Source: Streptomyces sp. NBC_00568
GTDB lineage: Bacteria; Actinomycetota; Actinomycetes; Streptomycetales; Streptomycetaceae
Reading direction: 5' to 3'
Length of the DNA stretch: 64,000 nt
NCBI RefSeq assembly: GCF_026341855.1
Contig: NZ_JAPENW010000001.1
Location: forward strand, 1,860,001 to 1,924,000
The position numbers and the translations under genes were made by a program. The notes under the pieces were generated by a model. That model was not told the DNA's origin, did not search any database, and saw only the letters and a list, made by a program, of their open reading frames with translations. Positions 34,808-43,779 of this stretch are shown here, one piece after another (the stretch's first letter is position 1; every line of letters begins with the position of its first letter).

Positions 34808-35869
34808 TCAGGCACCGGAATCCGGGGTCCAGATGCGGTGCCGGAGACGGAAGAACCCTTTCCAGCTCGCCCCGGCCCTTTCGGGGGCGAGAGTTTCGGT
34901 GATTCCGCTCGCGCCGGGCTCACGGCGGGGCAGGGACGGTGCGTTCACGCCGGGCTCGCGGCGGGGCAGGGACGAAGCGGTCGCCCCGGGAACGGGAAGC
35001 GGGCCGGGGAGCGGCCGGGGCTCCGGTGCCGGACTCTCTCCGTCGGCCACCGCGGAGGCCAGGGCGGAGAACACCATGGGATCCATCGCGGGTGCGGCGG
35101 CCGGTCGCTGCCGGAGCGCTCCCGTCGGTGGGATCCGCACGGTGACCGGGGCGGCGGACTCGGGCTCGCCCGGCAGCTCCAGCAGACCCTCGCCGAGCAT
35201 GCGGGCCATCCCCACCGTCACGGTGTAGGCGCCGAGGCCGGTCGCGAAGGCGATGTCACGGGCGGTCCGCCGGCCGTCCGCGTGGGCCAGTAACTCCTTG
35301 TGCGGAGCGGGCAGTTGATCGCGTATCTCGTCCGGAACGGCGGCGGGAACAGGGCGTTCGCGGTCCGGCCGTACGGGCTGCGGCAGGGCGGCGACCGCCG
35401 CCAGCTTCCTCGCCGCGTCCTGCAGCAACCGTCCCGGCGCCTCGCCGAAGGCGACCGGCGCGTACGGCTCGAAGGCGGCGTCCAGGGGGTCGCAGGCCTC
35501 CACATCACCGGCCACGACGGCGAACGCCGCGTCCTGCATCGCCATCATGCAGACGACCCGGAGCTGCGCGGCCCCCGCGTAGCCGTGCGCGACGAGCCCG
35601 GCCTCCGGCCACCGGGTGCCTCCGGACTCCCGGAGCAGTGCGGCCCACTGCTCGCCGCTGACACGGCCGGAGCGCAGCAGCCGCGCCTCGGGTCCGGGTG
35701 CGCCCGGACTTTCGACGGCGACGACACAGCCGTCCCGGAGATGGAAGACTCCTCCGGGTCTTCCGGACACCCGCAGTTTCCCCGTCGCCCGAGTGCCCTG
35801 GCATTCGCTCAGCGCGCGCGACAGCAGGTCGTATCCGACCCTGCCAAGGGAATCCCGAATGCCCGACAT
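34808..35869 (-). CDS. DUF4388-like regulatory protein
   Basis: The 353-aa protein begins with a DUF4388/PATAN-like motif (SRALSECQGTRATGKLRVSGRPGGVFHLRDGCVVAVESPGAPGPEARLLRSGRVS), which in other bacteria is a two-component-linked interaction domain. The middle has a winged-helix-like stretch (PHKELLAHADGRRTARDIAFATGLGAYTVTVGMARMLGEGLLE, about 205-250). The C-terminus is Pro/Arg-rich and contains a repeated ASSLPRREPG / APSLPRREPG motif. It is first in an operon with two roadblock proteins. ATG 35869 is preferred (AAGGGG upstream). No enzymatic motif was seen. Confidence 0.6.
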   Translation of the reverse strand: MSGIRDSLGRVGYDLLSRALSECQGTRATGKLRVSGRPGGVFHLRDGCVVAVESPGAPGPEARLLRSGRVSGEQWAALLRESGGTRWPEAGLVAHGYAGAAQLRVVCMMAMQDAAFAVVAGDVEACDPLDAAFEPYAPVAFGEAPGRLLQDAARKLAAVAALPQPVRPDRERPVPAAVPDEIRDQLPAPHKELLAHADGRRTARDIAFATGLGAYTVTVGMARMLGEGLLELPGEPESAAPVTVRIPPTGALRQRPAAAPAMDPMVFSALASAVADGESPAPEPRPLPGPLPVPGATASSLPRREPGVNAPSLPRREPGASGITETLAPERAGASWKGFFRLRHRIWTPDSGA

Positions 35870-36047
35870 CACTCCCCTTGGAACTTCCGGCGCTTCGCAC
35901 TGACGCCTGACGTTTCACTCTGAGGGGGTATGTGTATCAGCCGGGGCGCATATCCCAGCGAGAGTCGCGTTACCTGACGGAAGTTGAGATTTCCCGCCTG
36001 CCGAGGTGCTTCATCAGTCGTTCGAATGACCGACTCTGCGCGGTGGT

Positions 36048-37094
36048 TCAGGCTTCCGGGCCCAGCACCCGTACAGGCAGGGGGCGCAGTGCCTCGCGCA
36101 GCGCCTCCGCCAGTTCCTGGTACTCCGGGCCCCGCGCGGCACCCGCCCGCATGGCGAGCGCGATCCGCCGGGTGGGCGCCGGATCCGCGAAGTATCCGGT
36201 GAGGAGCTGATTGCTGCGGGTCGTCTCCACCTTGACGGCGGTGCGCGGCAGCAGTGTCACGCCGAGACCGCCGGCGACCAGCTGGACAAGGGTCGACAGG
36301 CCCGCGGCGGTGGTCGTGACGGGGGCGTCCGCGCGGCCGGCCTCACGGCAGATGTCCAGGGCCTGGTCGCGCAGGCAGTGGCCCTCGTCGAGCAGCAGGA
36401 GACGGAGTTCGCGCAGCGCCTCGCGCGGAATGCCCTCCCGGCCGCCGAGCCAGTGGTCGAGCGGGGTCACCAGCACGAAGTCCTCGTCGAACAGCGGGAG
36501 TTCGGTGACACCGGGCATGCCGAGGGGCACCGCGAGCAGCAGCAGGTCGAGCCGCCCGACCGTGAGGCCCTCCAGCAGGCTGGCCGTCTGCTCCTCGTGC
36601 ACCTGGAGGTCGAGGTCGGGGTAGCGGTCGTGGACGAGCCGCAGGACGGTGGGCAGGAGGTACGGGGCGACCGTGGGGATGACACCGAGGCGCAGGGCCC
36701 CGGTGAACGGCGCGCGCACGGCCTCCGCCTCTTCCATCAGCGCGCCGACCTCGCTCAGCACCGCCTTCGTGCGTACGGCGAGACGCTCACCGGCAGGCGA
36801 CAGGAGCACCTTGCGGGTCGTACGCTCCAGCAGGGTCACCCCGAGGATCTCCTCCAGGGCGGAGACCGCGCCGGACAGCGCGGGCTGGCTCATGCCGATC
36901 GCGGCGGCCGCGTCACGGAAGTGCAGATGCTCGGCCACGGCGGCGAAGGCGCGCAACTGCGCGAGGCTGGGCTGACGTCGCCCGTTCCCCTTGCCGCCCG
37001 CCCTGCCGCCGGCCCCCGCCCTGCCGGGTCCCACCCTGCCGAGGGGGGAGGCCGACGCGCCCGCGCCGCCGGTGCCGCCGATGGGGCTCGCCAT
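36048..37094 (-). CDS. oxyR: OxyR, LysR-type peroxide sensor
   Basis: The 348-aa protein has an unusual Gly/Ala-rich 40-residue N-terminal extension, then the LysR helix-turn-helix (LAQLRAFAAVAEHLHFRDAAAAIGMSQPALSGAVSALEE) and the effector domain. The redox pair C240 and C249 in GHCLRDQALDIC has the same spacing as C199/C208 of E. coli OxyR, so it should form a disulfide on peroxide exposure. It is divergent from ahpC; a full-length OxyR-type site lies between them. AGAGGAA precedes ATG 37094. Confidence 0.95.
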   Translation of the reverse strand: MASPIGGTGGAGASASPLGRVGPGRAGAGGRAGGKGNGRRQPSLAQLRAFAAVAEHLHFRDAAAAIGMSQPALSGAVSALEEILGVTLLERTTRKVLLSPAGERLAVRTKAVLSEVGALMEEAEAVRAPFTGALRLGVIPTVAPYLLPTVLRLVHDRYPDLDLQVHEEQTASLLEGLTVGRLDLLLLAVPLGMPGVTELPLFDEDFVLVTPLDHWLGGREGIPREALRELRLLLLDEGHCLRDQALDICREAGRADAPVTTTAAGLSTLVQLVAGGLGVTLLPRTAVKVETTRSNQLLTGYFADPAPTRRIALAMRAGAARGPEYQELAEALREALRPLPVRVLGPEA

Positions 37095-37137
37095 GGCTGT
37101 TCCTCTCACTTCGAGTCGATATCACCGAAGGTGACTG

Positions 37138-37174
37138 ATAGTCCCACCCGATCAACACGACCGAGTGTAGCTAT
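37138..37174 (+). promoter_or_regulatory. OxyR binding site in the oxyR-ahpC intergenic region
   Basis: The outer tetrads ATAG (37138-37141) and CTAT (37171-37174) are exactly 37 bp end to end, the full span of the OxyR motif of four tetrads separated by 7 bp. The inner tetrads fall at the right places but are degenerate: CGAT (37149-37152) and ACCG (37160-37163). Confidence 0.6.
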
Positions 37175-37268
37175 TTCCCGAATCAATGCTGCCTGTGTCA
37201 ACATCAATTTCGTCCAACCCAAGGGAAAAGCCCTCAAAAGGGGCGATTCCTCGCTGCAAGGAGATCGT

Positions 37269-37823
37269 GTGCTCACCGTCGGTGACAAGTTCCCCCAGTT
37301 CGACCTGACCGCTTGTGTCTCGCTCGAAAAGGGCCAGGAGTTCCAGCAGATCGACCACAAGACCTACGAGGGCAAGTGGAAGATCGTCTTCGCGTGGCCC
37401 AAGGACTTCACCTTCGTGTGCCCCACCGAGATCGCCGCCTTCGGCAAGCTGAACGATGAGTTCGCCGACCGTGACGCCCAGGTCCTCGGCTTCTCCGGCG
37501 ACTCCGAGTTCGTGCACCACGCCTGGCGCAAGGACCACGAGGACCTGCGGGACCTGCCCTTCCCGATGATGGCCGACTCGAAGCACGAGCTCATGCGTGA
37601 CCTCGGCATCGAGGGCGAGGACGGCTTCGCCAAGCGCGCCGTCTTCATCGTCGACCAGAACAACGAGATCCAGTTCTCCATGGTGACCGCCGGCTCCGTC
37701 GGCCGTAACCCCAAGGAGGTCCTGCGGGTCCTGGACGCTCTCCAGACGGACGAGCTCTGCCCGTGCAACTGGACCAAGGGCGAGAACACCCTCGACCCGG
37801 TCGCGCTGCTGGCCGGTGAGTGA
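37269..37823 (+). CDS. ahpC: alkyl hydroperoxide reductase AhpC (2-Cys peroxiredoxin)
   Basis: The 184-aa peroxiredoxin reduces peroxides and alkyl hydroperoxides. The peroxidatic Cys is C51 in DFTFVCPTEI and the resolving Cys lies in DELCPCNW (C164/C166). The short size and CPC motif match the actinobacterial AhpC that is recycled by AhpD. GTG 37269 has AAGGAG 5 nt upstream. ahpD begins 6 bp after its stop. Expression should be induced by oxidised OxyR. Confidence 0.95.
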   Translation: MLTVGDKFPQFDLTACVSLEKGQEFQQIDHKTYEGKWKIVFAWPKDFTFVCPTEIAAFGKLNDEFADRDAQVLGFSGDSEFVHHAWRKDHEDLRDLPFPMMADSKHELMRDLGIEGEDGFAKRAVFIVDQNNEIQFSMVTAGSVGRNPKEVLRVLDALQTDELCPCNWTKGENTLDPVALLAGE

Positions 37824-37829
37824 CCTTCC

Positions 37830-38363
37830 ATGGCCCTCGACGAACTGAAGTCCGCCATACCGGACTACGCCAAGGACCTTCGCCTGAACCTCGGTTCGGT
37901 GATCGGCAACAGCGATCTCCCGCAGCAGCAGCTGTGGGGCACCGTGCTGGCCTGCGCGATCGCGTCGCGTTCGCCGCGCGTGCTGCGTGAGCTGGAGCCC
38001 GAGGCGAAGGCCCAGTTGTCGCCCGAGGCGTACACGGCCGCCAAGTCGGCCGCCGCGATCATGGCGATGAACAACGTCTTCTACCGCACGCGGCACCTGC
38101 TCTCCGACCCGGAGTACGGGACGCTGCGCGCCGGTCTGCGGATGAACGTCATCGGCAACCCGGGCGTGGAGAAGGTCGACTTCGAGCTGTGGTCGCTCGC
38201 CGTCTCCGCCGTCAACGGCTGCGGGCAGTGCCTCGACTCCCACGAGCAGGTGCTCCGCAAGGCGGGCGTCGACCGGGAGACGATCCAGGAGGCGTTCAAG
38301 ATCGCGGCCGTCCTCCAGGCGGTCGCCGCCACGCTGGACGCCGAGGCCGTTCTCGCCGAGTAG
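37830..38363 (+). CDS. ahpD: alkylhydroperoxidase AhpD
   Basis: The 177-aa CMD-family protein has the catalytic C131-x-x-C134 with H138 in [12 protein letters not shown] and the upstream Glu in [11 protein letters not shown]. In Mycobacterium it feeds electrons from lipoylated dihydrolipoamide succinyltransferase to AhpC. Its length and residue numbering match that enzyme closely. It forms an operon with ahpC and ends before a terminator. Confidence 0.95.
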   Translation: MALDELKSAIPDYAKDLRLNLGSVIGNSDLPQQQLWGTVLACAIASRSPRVLRELEPEAKAQLSPEAYTAAKSAAAIMAMNNVFYRTRHLLSDPEYGTLRAGLRMNVIGNPGVEKVDFELWSLAVSAVNGCGQCLDSHEQVLRKAGVDRETIQEAFKIAAVLQAVAATLDAEAVLAE

Positions 38364-38402
38364 TCCTCGCGCAACCCGGGCAGTCCGGGCCTGCTCGAGC
38401 TT

Positions 38403-38441
38403 TCAGGGCCCCGTTCACCTGTGTGGTGGGCGGGGCCCTGA
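38403..38441 (+). terminator. terminator after ahpCD
   Basis: TCAGGGCCCCG (38403-38413) pairs with CGGGGCCCTGA (38431-38441) over a 17-nt loop that itself contains a small CAC/GTG stem. Confidence 0.75.
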
Positions 38442-38532
38442 GCGTTGTCGTCCGCCGGGCCGGTCAGGGGCCCGCGCGGTCGGCCGCACCCCTCGACAGC
38501 GCACGGCGACCGCGTGAACGGGGGCGAAGCCG

Positions 38533-39945
38533 CTACGGCGTCAGGCGCCGGTCGGCCGGGAACGCGTCCAGGGCGGTGGCGCCCCGCGGCTCCGGGGCGT
38601 GGCGCAGGCCCGCTTCATGGGCGTACGAACGCAGGTACACGACCACCGTGTTGGTCACCGCGACCAGCGGGACCGCGACGACCGCTCCGCCGATGCCGGC
38701 GATCATGCCGCCCGCGGCGACCGAGAGGACCACCGCGAGAGGGTGGACACGGACCGCGCGGCCCAGGATGAACGGCTGGAGGATGTGGCCCTCGATCTGC
38801 TGGACGGCGAGGACCACGGCGAGGGTCATGACCGCGGTGAAGACGCCCTGCGTCACCAGCGCGACCACCACGGCGAGCGCGCCGGAGATCACCGCGCCCA
38901 CCAGCGGGATGAACGCGCCGAGGAAGATGAAGACGGCGAGGGGCACGGCCATGGGGACGTCGAGGAAGTAGATGCCCAGGCCGATGAAGATCGCGTCGAT
39001 CAGAGCGACTATCACCGTGCCGCGGACGTACGCCGTGAGCGTGCGCCACGCGCGCGGACCCGCGCCCGCGACCCCGGTCCGGGCGGCGGCCGGGACGAGC
39101 TTGAGCGACCACTCCCAGATCCGCTTGCCGTCGTAGAGCAGGAAGAGGGTCGAGAACATCGTCAGCAGGATGCCGGTGAGGGCCTCGACGATCACCGTCA
39201 CGCCCTGCAGGCCCGCCGAGGTGATCTGATCCGTGTTGGCGCCGATCGCCTCGCGGAGGTTCTTCGCGATCTCGTTGATCTGCTTGTCCGTCACATGGAA
39301 CGGGCCCTTGAGGAGCCACTTGCGCAGCTCGTCGATGCCGTCCTGGATCTGACCGGAGAGGTTGTCGATGTTCTCCTGGACCTGCCAGACCACGAACCAG
39401 CCGACCAGCCCCATGATGACGAAGCCGAGGATCGCGGTGAGCGCGGTGGCGAGCCCGCGCGGCACCCCGTAACGCGTCAGCCGGGCCACCGTCGGCTGGA
39501 GCAGCGCGGTGATGAGCAGCGCGCTCACGAAGGCCAGCACCACCAGCTGCACGGCGCTGATGACCCGCATCGCCACCCAGACGGTGCCCGCGAGGATGAG
39601 CAGCCGCCAGGCGGCCTCGGCGGCGACACGCACCCCCCACGGCACGGCGAGCGCGGGGTCGGGGCGCTGGGGCGTCAGCACGTACGCGGCGGTCGTGGCC
39701 GTCTCCTCGGAGGGGCGCTGGACCGGGAGCGCTGACGGCTCCGCGTCCGTCACCGGGCCCTGCGGGGGCTCGGGAGCCTCCGGGGCGCCGGAGGCGTCGA
39801 GGGGTGTACGCCCCTCGGGAACGCCCTCGTCGTCGAGGGAGCCCTGTGACTCCAGCTCGACCTCGGCGCGGCGTTCGTCCAACCGCTCCCCCAGCTCGGT
39901 GAGTCCGGCGCCGAGCCGGCCGAGCCACCCTGGTACTCGCGACAT
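38533..39945 (-). CDS. AI-2E / PerM family membrane transporter
   Basis: The 470-aa membrane protein has a charged cytoplasmic N-terminus (about 1-110), then about eight helices with the family order, an extracytoplasmic helical insertion (VQENIDNLSGQIQDGIDELRKWL...), and the conserved late motifs GTVIVALIDAIFIGLGIYFL, FLGAFIPLVGAVISGALAVVVAL and VQQIEGHILQPFILGRAVRVHPLAVVLSVAAGG. Family members export small molecules or act as Na+/H+ antiporters; the substrate is unknown here. ATG 39945 has AAGGAC upstream. Confidence 0.85.
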   Translation of the reverse strand: MSRVPGWLGRLGAGLTELGERLDERRAEVELESQGSLDDEGVPEGRTPLDASGAPEAPEPPQGPVTDAEPSALPVQRPSEETATTAAYVLTPQRPDPALAVPWGVRVAAEAAWRLLILAGTVWVAMRVISAVQLVVLAFVSALLITALLQPTVARLTRYGVPRGLATALTAILGFVIMGLVGWFVVWQVQENIDNLSGQIQDGIDELRKWLLKGPFHVTDKQINEIAKNLREAIGANTDQITSAGLQGVTVIVEALTGILLTMFSTLFLLYDGKRIWEWSLKLVPAAARTGVAGAGPRAWRTLTAYVRGTVIVALIDAIFIGLGIYFLDVPMAVPLAVFIFLGAFIPLVGAVISGALAVVVALVTQGVFTAVMTLAVVLAVQQIEGHILQPFILGRAVRVHPLAVVLSVAAGGMIAGIGGAVVAVPLVAVTNTVVVYLRSYAHEAGLRHAPEPRGATALDAFPADRRLTP

Positions 39946-40013
39946 GATGCGTCCTTTTCCCCCGTTGCTCCCCACCACTCCCCCCTGGAGTCGTCGGGTC
40001 CGACCGTACATGG

Positions 40014-40050
40014 CCGAAGCCCCTCCCCCTAGGACGGGGAGGGGCTTCGG
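40014..40050 (-). terminator. terminator after the transglycosylase gene
   Basis: CCGAAGCCCCTCCCC (40014-40028) pairs perfectly with GGGGAGGGGCTTCGG (40036-40050), loop of 7 nt. Confidence 0.85.
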
Positions 40051-40081
40051 AAGGTTGAGCGGCCGGCGTACGGCGTGGCAC

Positions 40082-40786
40082 TCAGTACCAGTGGTTGGCC
40101 TGCCAGAACGACCAGGCGTCACACGGGCTGCCGTACCGGCTGTCCATGTAGTTGAGGCCCCACTTGATCTGCGTGGCCGGGTTCGTCTGCCAGTCGGAGC
40201 CGACGGACGACATCTTGGAGCCGGGCAGGGCCTGGAAGAGACCGTAGGCACCCGAGGAGGCGTTGACCGCCTTGTAGTTCCAGCTCGACTCGTGATTCAC
40301 GATGTTGCTGAAGCACTGGAACTGACCGCTCGGGACCATCTGGCGCGCCATCGCCTGGATCTGGGCGACGGTGTACGAGGACTGGACGGAGAAGCTGGAG
40401 GCGTCACGCGTCGCCGAGCGGCTGGCCGCTTCCGCGGCAGCCTCCTTGCGCGCCTGGGCTTCCTTCTCGGCCTTCGCCTCGGCAGCCTTCTGCTTCGCGA
40501 CGGCGTTGTCGGCCGCCTGCTTGCGGGCGGCTTCCTCCGCGTCCTTCTTGGCGCTGGCGTCCGCGGCGATGGCCTGGGCATCGGCCTGCTGCGTCAGGGA
40601 CGCGGTCTGCACCTGGGCCTGCTGGCCCGCAGGTATGTCTGCGAGGAGGGTCGAGTCGCTTGCCGTCGCCTCGGCGTCGTTCGAGGGCTGGGCGGTGCTG
40701 CCCGAGGCAACTCCGACGACGCTTCCGACAGCGGTGACCGCGGTGGCCGAAGCCACTGCGAATCCCCGGACCGAAATCCGGCTCAC
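40082..40786 (-). CDS. secreted transglycosylase-like (SLT/lysozyme fold) cell-wall hydrolase
   Basis: The 234-aa protein has a signal peptide (VRGFAVASATAVTAVGSVVGVASG), an Ala/Lys/Glu-rich coiled coil (about 70-130), and a C-terminal lytic-transglycosylase-like domain with the putative catalytic Glu in VNHESSWNYKAVN and SGAYGLFQALPGSKM. Such proteins cleave peptidoglycan during growth or germination. GTG 40786 has GAAGGAA 5 nt upstream; the frame further upstream is a non-coding extension. Its mRNA leader is long, about 230 nt. Confidence 0.85.
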   Translation of the reverse strand: MSRISVRGFAVASATAVTAVGSVVGVASGSTAQPSNDAEATASDSTLLADIPAGQQAQVQTASLTQQADAQAIAADASAKKDAEEAARKQAADNAVAKQKAAEAKAEKEAQARKEAAAEAASRSATRDASSFSVQSSYTVAQIQAMARQMVPSGQFQCFSNIVNHESSWNYKAVNASSGAYGLFQALPGSKMSSVGSDWQTNPATQIKWGLNYMDSRYGSPCDAWSFWQANHWY

Positions 40787-41213
40787 ACGGTTTCCTTCCA
40801 GCATCGCCCGCTTAGGTGACCCTCGCGGACGCAATCGTGCCCCTCGGCGCTGGCCTCCCAACTGCGGGGTCACGGGAGACACGGGCCCGGTGGGCAACTC
40901 CCGCTCGGGGAGCGCCGCGTGGTGCGCGGGCGGCATACGACGGCTCTATGGAGTTCTGAGGTTCCGGTGTTGCCATACCGCTGGGGGTACAACTGTGTCG
41001 TATGCGGGGCCTGACAGGAGTGAGACTCTAGCCGTATCCCGACGCCGCAAGGCAATTCCGCGTCGCGTGTGAAAGCTCACACCTCGTTTGCCCCAGTCGT
41101 TTCCCGGAAACCTGGGCGCAGCAAGACGCCGCCCGGCTAGGCTCTTCGCCTTTGCCGGACGGCGCCAACCAGCGTGTATCCACCACCCTTTGACCAGGTG
41201 GGGACAGTGGGGA
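40787..41213 (-). other. long structured leader and promoter region of the transglycosylase gene
   Basis: No gene is seen. The area holds a candidate promoter with an upstream palindrome (41025-41082), and a long-range inverted repeat GCATACGAC (40933-40941) / GTCGTATGC (40997-41005) with 55 nt between the arms, all inside the predicted 5' leader. At 41092-41117 a small hairpin (GTTTCC-C-GGAAAC core within CCCAG/CTGGG) may end phoH-like transcription. Confidence 0.5.
41025..41082 (-). promoter_or_regulatory. candidate promoter with Crp-like palindrome
   Basis: On the minus strand TTGCCT (41055-41050) and TAGAGT (41030-41025) are 19 bp apart. The perfect inverted repeat GTGTGA-AAGC-TCACAC (41067-41082) is centred about 56 bp before the expected start point, a normal activator position. 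It fits the Streptomyces Crp pattern GTG-N6-GNCAC except for one base. Confidence 0.45.
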
Positions 41214-42539
41214 TCAGATCTGCCCGTCCTCCAGCATTTCGGTCACGAGTGCCGCAATCTGGGACCTCTCCGAACGATTCAGCGTGACGTGCGCGAAGAG
41301 CGGATGGCCCTTCAACTTCTCCACGACGGCGACCACTCCGTCGTACCGCCCGACGCGCAGATTGTCCCTTTGCGCCACATCGTGGGTCAGAACGACCCGC
41401 GAATTGGCGCCGATCCGGGACAGAACCGTCAGCAGGACATTCCGCTCCAGGGACTGGGCCTCGTCCACGATCACGAACGCGTCGTGGAGCGAGCGGCCAC
41501 GGATGTGCGTGAGTGGCAGAACCTCCAGCATGCCGCGGGCGGTGACCTCCTCGATGACCTCGCGGCTGGTGACCGCGGAGAGCGTGTCGAAGACCGCCTG
41601 CGCCCAGGGGCTCATCTTCTCGGACTCGGAACCGGGCAGATAGCCGAGTTCCTGCCCGCCCACCGCGTACAGCGGCCGGAAGACCATCACCTTCTGGTGC
41701 TGGCGGCGTTCGAGGACGGCCTCCAGGCCCGCGCAGAGCGCGAGCGCGGACTTGCCGGTGCCGGCCCGGCCGCCCATCGACACGATCCCGATGTCCGGGT
41801 CGAGCAGCAGATCGAGCGCGATGCGCTGCTCGGCGCTGCGGCCCTTGATGCCGAACGCCTCACGGTCCCCGCGTACGAGCCGGACGTTTCCCTCGGAGGT
41901 GACACGGCCGAGGGCCTTGCCGCGCTCCGACTGGATCGTCAGGCCCGTGTGCACGGGCAGGTCGGCCGCTTCCGGGACGTACGCGTGTCCCTCCTCGAAG
42001 AGGAGGTCCACCTGCTCGCCGGGCAGGGTCAGTTCGGACATTCCGGTCCACCCGGAAGAGCCCGTGATGGCGAGCTCCGCGCGGTACTCCTCGGCGAGGA
42101 GACCCACGGAGGACGCCTTGATCCTGAGCGGCAGGTCCTTCGAGACGACGGTGACGTCGTACCCCTCGGCCTGCAGGTTGCGGGCGACCGCGAGGATGCG
42201 GGAGTCGTTGTCCCCCAGGCGATACCCGCTGGGCAGGACGCTGGGGTCCGAGTGATTGAGCTCGACGCGTACCGTCCCGCCGAGGTCCCCGACGGGAATC
42301 GGGGAGTCGAGGCGGCCGTGCCGGACCCGGAACTCGTCGAGCAGGCGCAGTGCCTGCCGGGCGAAGTAGCCGAGTTCGGGATGGTGCCGCTTGGCCTCCA
42401 GCTCCGTGACCACGACGATCGGGAGCACCACTTCATGCTCGTCGAAGCGGCTCAGGGCATTGGGGTCGGCCAGCAGGACGCTGGTGTCGAGAACATAGGT
42501 GCGCCGGTCTGTCTTATGGCGCTTTGTGCTGGTCACCAC
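41214..42539 (-). CDS. PIN-domain / PhoH-like ATPase
   Basis: The 441-aa protein has an N-terminal PIN nuclease domain ([53 protein letters not shown]: the spaced acidic residues of the active site) and a C-terminal PhoH helicase-like domain ([14 protein letters not shown]alker [14 protein letters not shown]alker B). PhoH2-type proteins are RNA helicases with RNase activity. GTG 42539 was chosen because known homologues begin VTSTKR; no strong ribosome-binding site is seen. A structured leader lies upstream. Confidence 0.9.
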   Translation of the reverse strand: MVTSTKRHKTDRRTYVLDTSVLLADPNALSRFDEHEVVLPIVVVTELEAKRHHPELGYFARQALRLLDEFRVRHGRLDSPIPVGDLGGTVRVELNHSDPSVLPSGYRLGDNDSRILAVARNLQAEGYDVTVVSKDLPLRIKASSVGLLAEEYRAELAITGSSGWTGMSELTLPGEQVDLLFEEGHAYVPEAADLPVHTGLTIQSERGKALGRVTSEGNVRLVRGDREAFGIKGRSAEQRIALDLLLDPDIGIVSMGGRAGTGKSALALCAGLEAVLERRQHQKVMVFRPLYAVGGQELGYLPGSESEKMSPWAQAVFDTLSAVTSREVIEEVTARGMLEVLPLTHIRGRSLHDAFVIVDEAQSLERNVLLTVLSRIGANSRVVLTHDVAQRDNLRVGRYDGVVAVVEKLKGHPLFAHVTLNRSERSQIAALVTEMLEDGQI

Positions 42540-42859
42540 GGAAGGACGTACCCCCTCGGATGAGGTCGGGGAGCGACGAAGGAGATCTGGACCGGTCTCG
42601 GGCACCGATGCGCGGGCCGAAAACCGGCCCTCCGCTTCGTCCGTACTGACCGCACGGTCGGGCTGGTGCAAAGGGCCTCCCGGGCGGACGGCCCCGTGCC
42701 GTCCGCTGAGATCCGACACCCGTGGTTCGGGTGTCGACCTGCAAGGCTTATGCCCTCGAACGAGCCAAGCCATGCCACGGCATATGACGGCGCGTTCGTT
42801 AACTCCCGATGACGTACGTCCCCGCAGGGTGCCCCGAGTGACGCGGGGCACCCCGGAAT
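42540..42859 (-). other. intergenic leader upstream of the PIN-PhoH gene
   Basis: No gene is seen. Two stable hairpins lie in a row: GCGGACGG/CCGTCCGC (42684-42691 / 42699-42706) and CGACACCCG/CGGGTGTCG (42714-42722 / 42728-42736). A terminator for the upstream cis-prenyltransferase gene is at 42827-42853. No convincing promoter was identified. Confidence 0.5.
42827..42853 (-). terminator. terminator after the cis-prenyltransferase gene
   Basis: GGGTGCCCCG (42827-42836) pairs perfectly with CGGGGCACCC (42844-42853), loop AGTGACG. Confidence 0.78.
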
Positions 42860-43633
42860 TCAGCCTCCGTAACGGCGGTGTCGCGCCGCGTAGTCACGCA
42901 GGGCGCGCAGGAAGTCGACCTTGCGGAAGGCGGGCCAGAAGACTTCGCAGAAGTAGTACTCGGAGTGAGCGGTCTGCCAGAGCATGAATCCGGACAGCCG
43001 CTGCTCGCCGCTGGTGCGGATCACCAGGTCCGGATCGGGCTGGGCGCCGGTGTAGAGGTGCTTGCCGATCAGGTCGACGTCGACGCGGTCCGCGAGGTCC
43101 TCCATCGAGGTGCCCTTGTCGGCGGCGTCGAGGATCATCGAGCGCACGGCGTCGGCGATCTCCTGGCGGCCGCCGTAGCCGATGGCGACGTTGACGACTA
43201 TCCCCTCGACATGCGCGGTGGTCTCCTCGGCCTCCTTGAGGGCCGACTGCATCGCGGAGGGCAGGATGTCGCGCGTGCCGACATGGTGCACCCGCCAGCG
43301 GCCGTCGGCGGCGAGGGTGCGGACGACGCCCTCGATGATGCCGAGCAGCGGGCCGAGTTCCTCCTGCGGGCGGTCGAAGTTGTCGGTGGACAGCAGCCAC
43401 AGAGTGACGACCTCGACATCGGTCTCGGAGCACCAGCCGAGGAATTCCCCGATCTTGTCGGCTCCGGCCCGGTGGCCCTGGGCGGTGGTGGAACCCGCCG
43501 CCTTCGCCCAACGGCGGTTGCCGTCCATGATGACGCCGATGTGCTTGGGCACCTGGTCGTGGTCGAGGTGGCCTTCCACCCTGCGTGCATAGAACCTGAC
43601 CAGCAGGCGGCGCAGGTTGTCGCGCAAGGTCAC
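42860..43633 (-). CDS. cis-prenyltransferase (undecaprenyl or short-chain Z-polyprenyl diphosphate synthase)
   Basis: The 257-aa UppS-family enzyme condenses IPP onto an allylic diphosphate to make the lipid carrier for cell-wall synthesis. The catalytic Asp is D37 in [14 protein letters not shown]; further motifs are [27 protein letters not shown] and [22 protein letters not shown] with the C-terminal substrate Glu/Arg. Actinobacteria often have two such genes making Z,E-farnesyl and decaprenyl diphosphate; which one this is cannot be told. GTG 43633 is used; GGAGGGG lies 11 nt upstream. Confidence 0.9.
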   Translation of the reverse strand: MTLRDNLRRLLVRFYARRVEGHLDHDQVPKHIGVIMDGNRRWAKAAGSTTAQGHRAGADKIGEFLGWCSETDVEVVTLWLLSTDNFDRPQEELGPLLGIIEGVVRTLAADGRWRVHHVGTRDILPSAMQSALKEAEETTAHVEGIVVNVAIGYGGRQEIADAVRSMILDAADKGTSMEDLADRVDVDLIGKHLYTGAQPDPDLVIRTSGEQRLSGFMLWQTAHSEYYFCEVFWPAFRKVDFLRALRDYAARHRRYGG

Positions 43634-43779
43634 GTGTTGTCAGCCCCTCCGTGCGAATCGGACAGACGCGCCCGAGCACAGTCCCTGTCCATATGGCGGT
43701 CCCCCGCGGGGCGAAGCCTACCGCTGTGAGACGCGAGCGCTCCCGTGGGGCCTCTGCACCCTGACATAGGTTCGCCCCC

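Noticed and set aside
33899..35869. A classical Streptomyces conservon
   Set aside because: There is no kinase-like CvnA, no DUF742 protein and no GTPase. Only roadblock-type proteins are shared.
40787..41018. c-di-AMP (ydaO) riboswitch in the transglycosylase leader
   Set aside because: Streptomyces wall hydrolases often have one, so I looked for the core strings GAAUCC, GGGGUGAAUC and CAGCUAACC. Only a vague resemblance at the 3' end was found. An Infernal search with RF00379 would decide.
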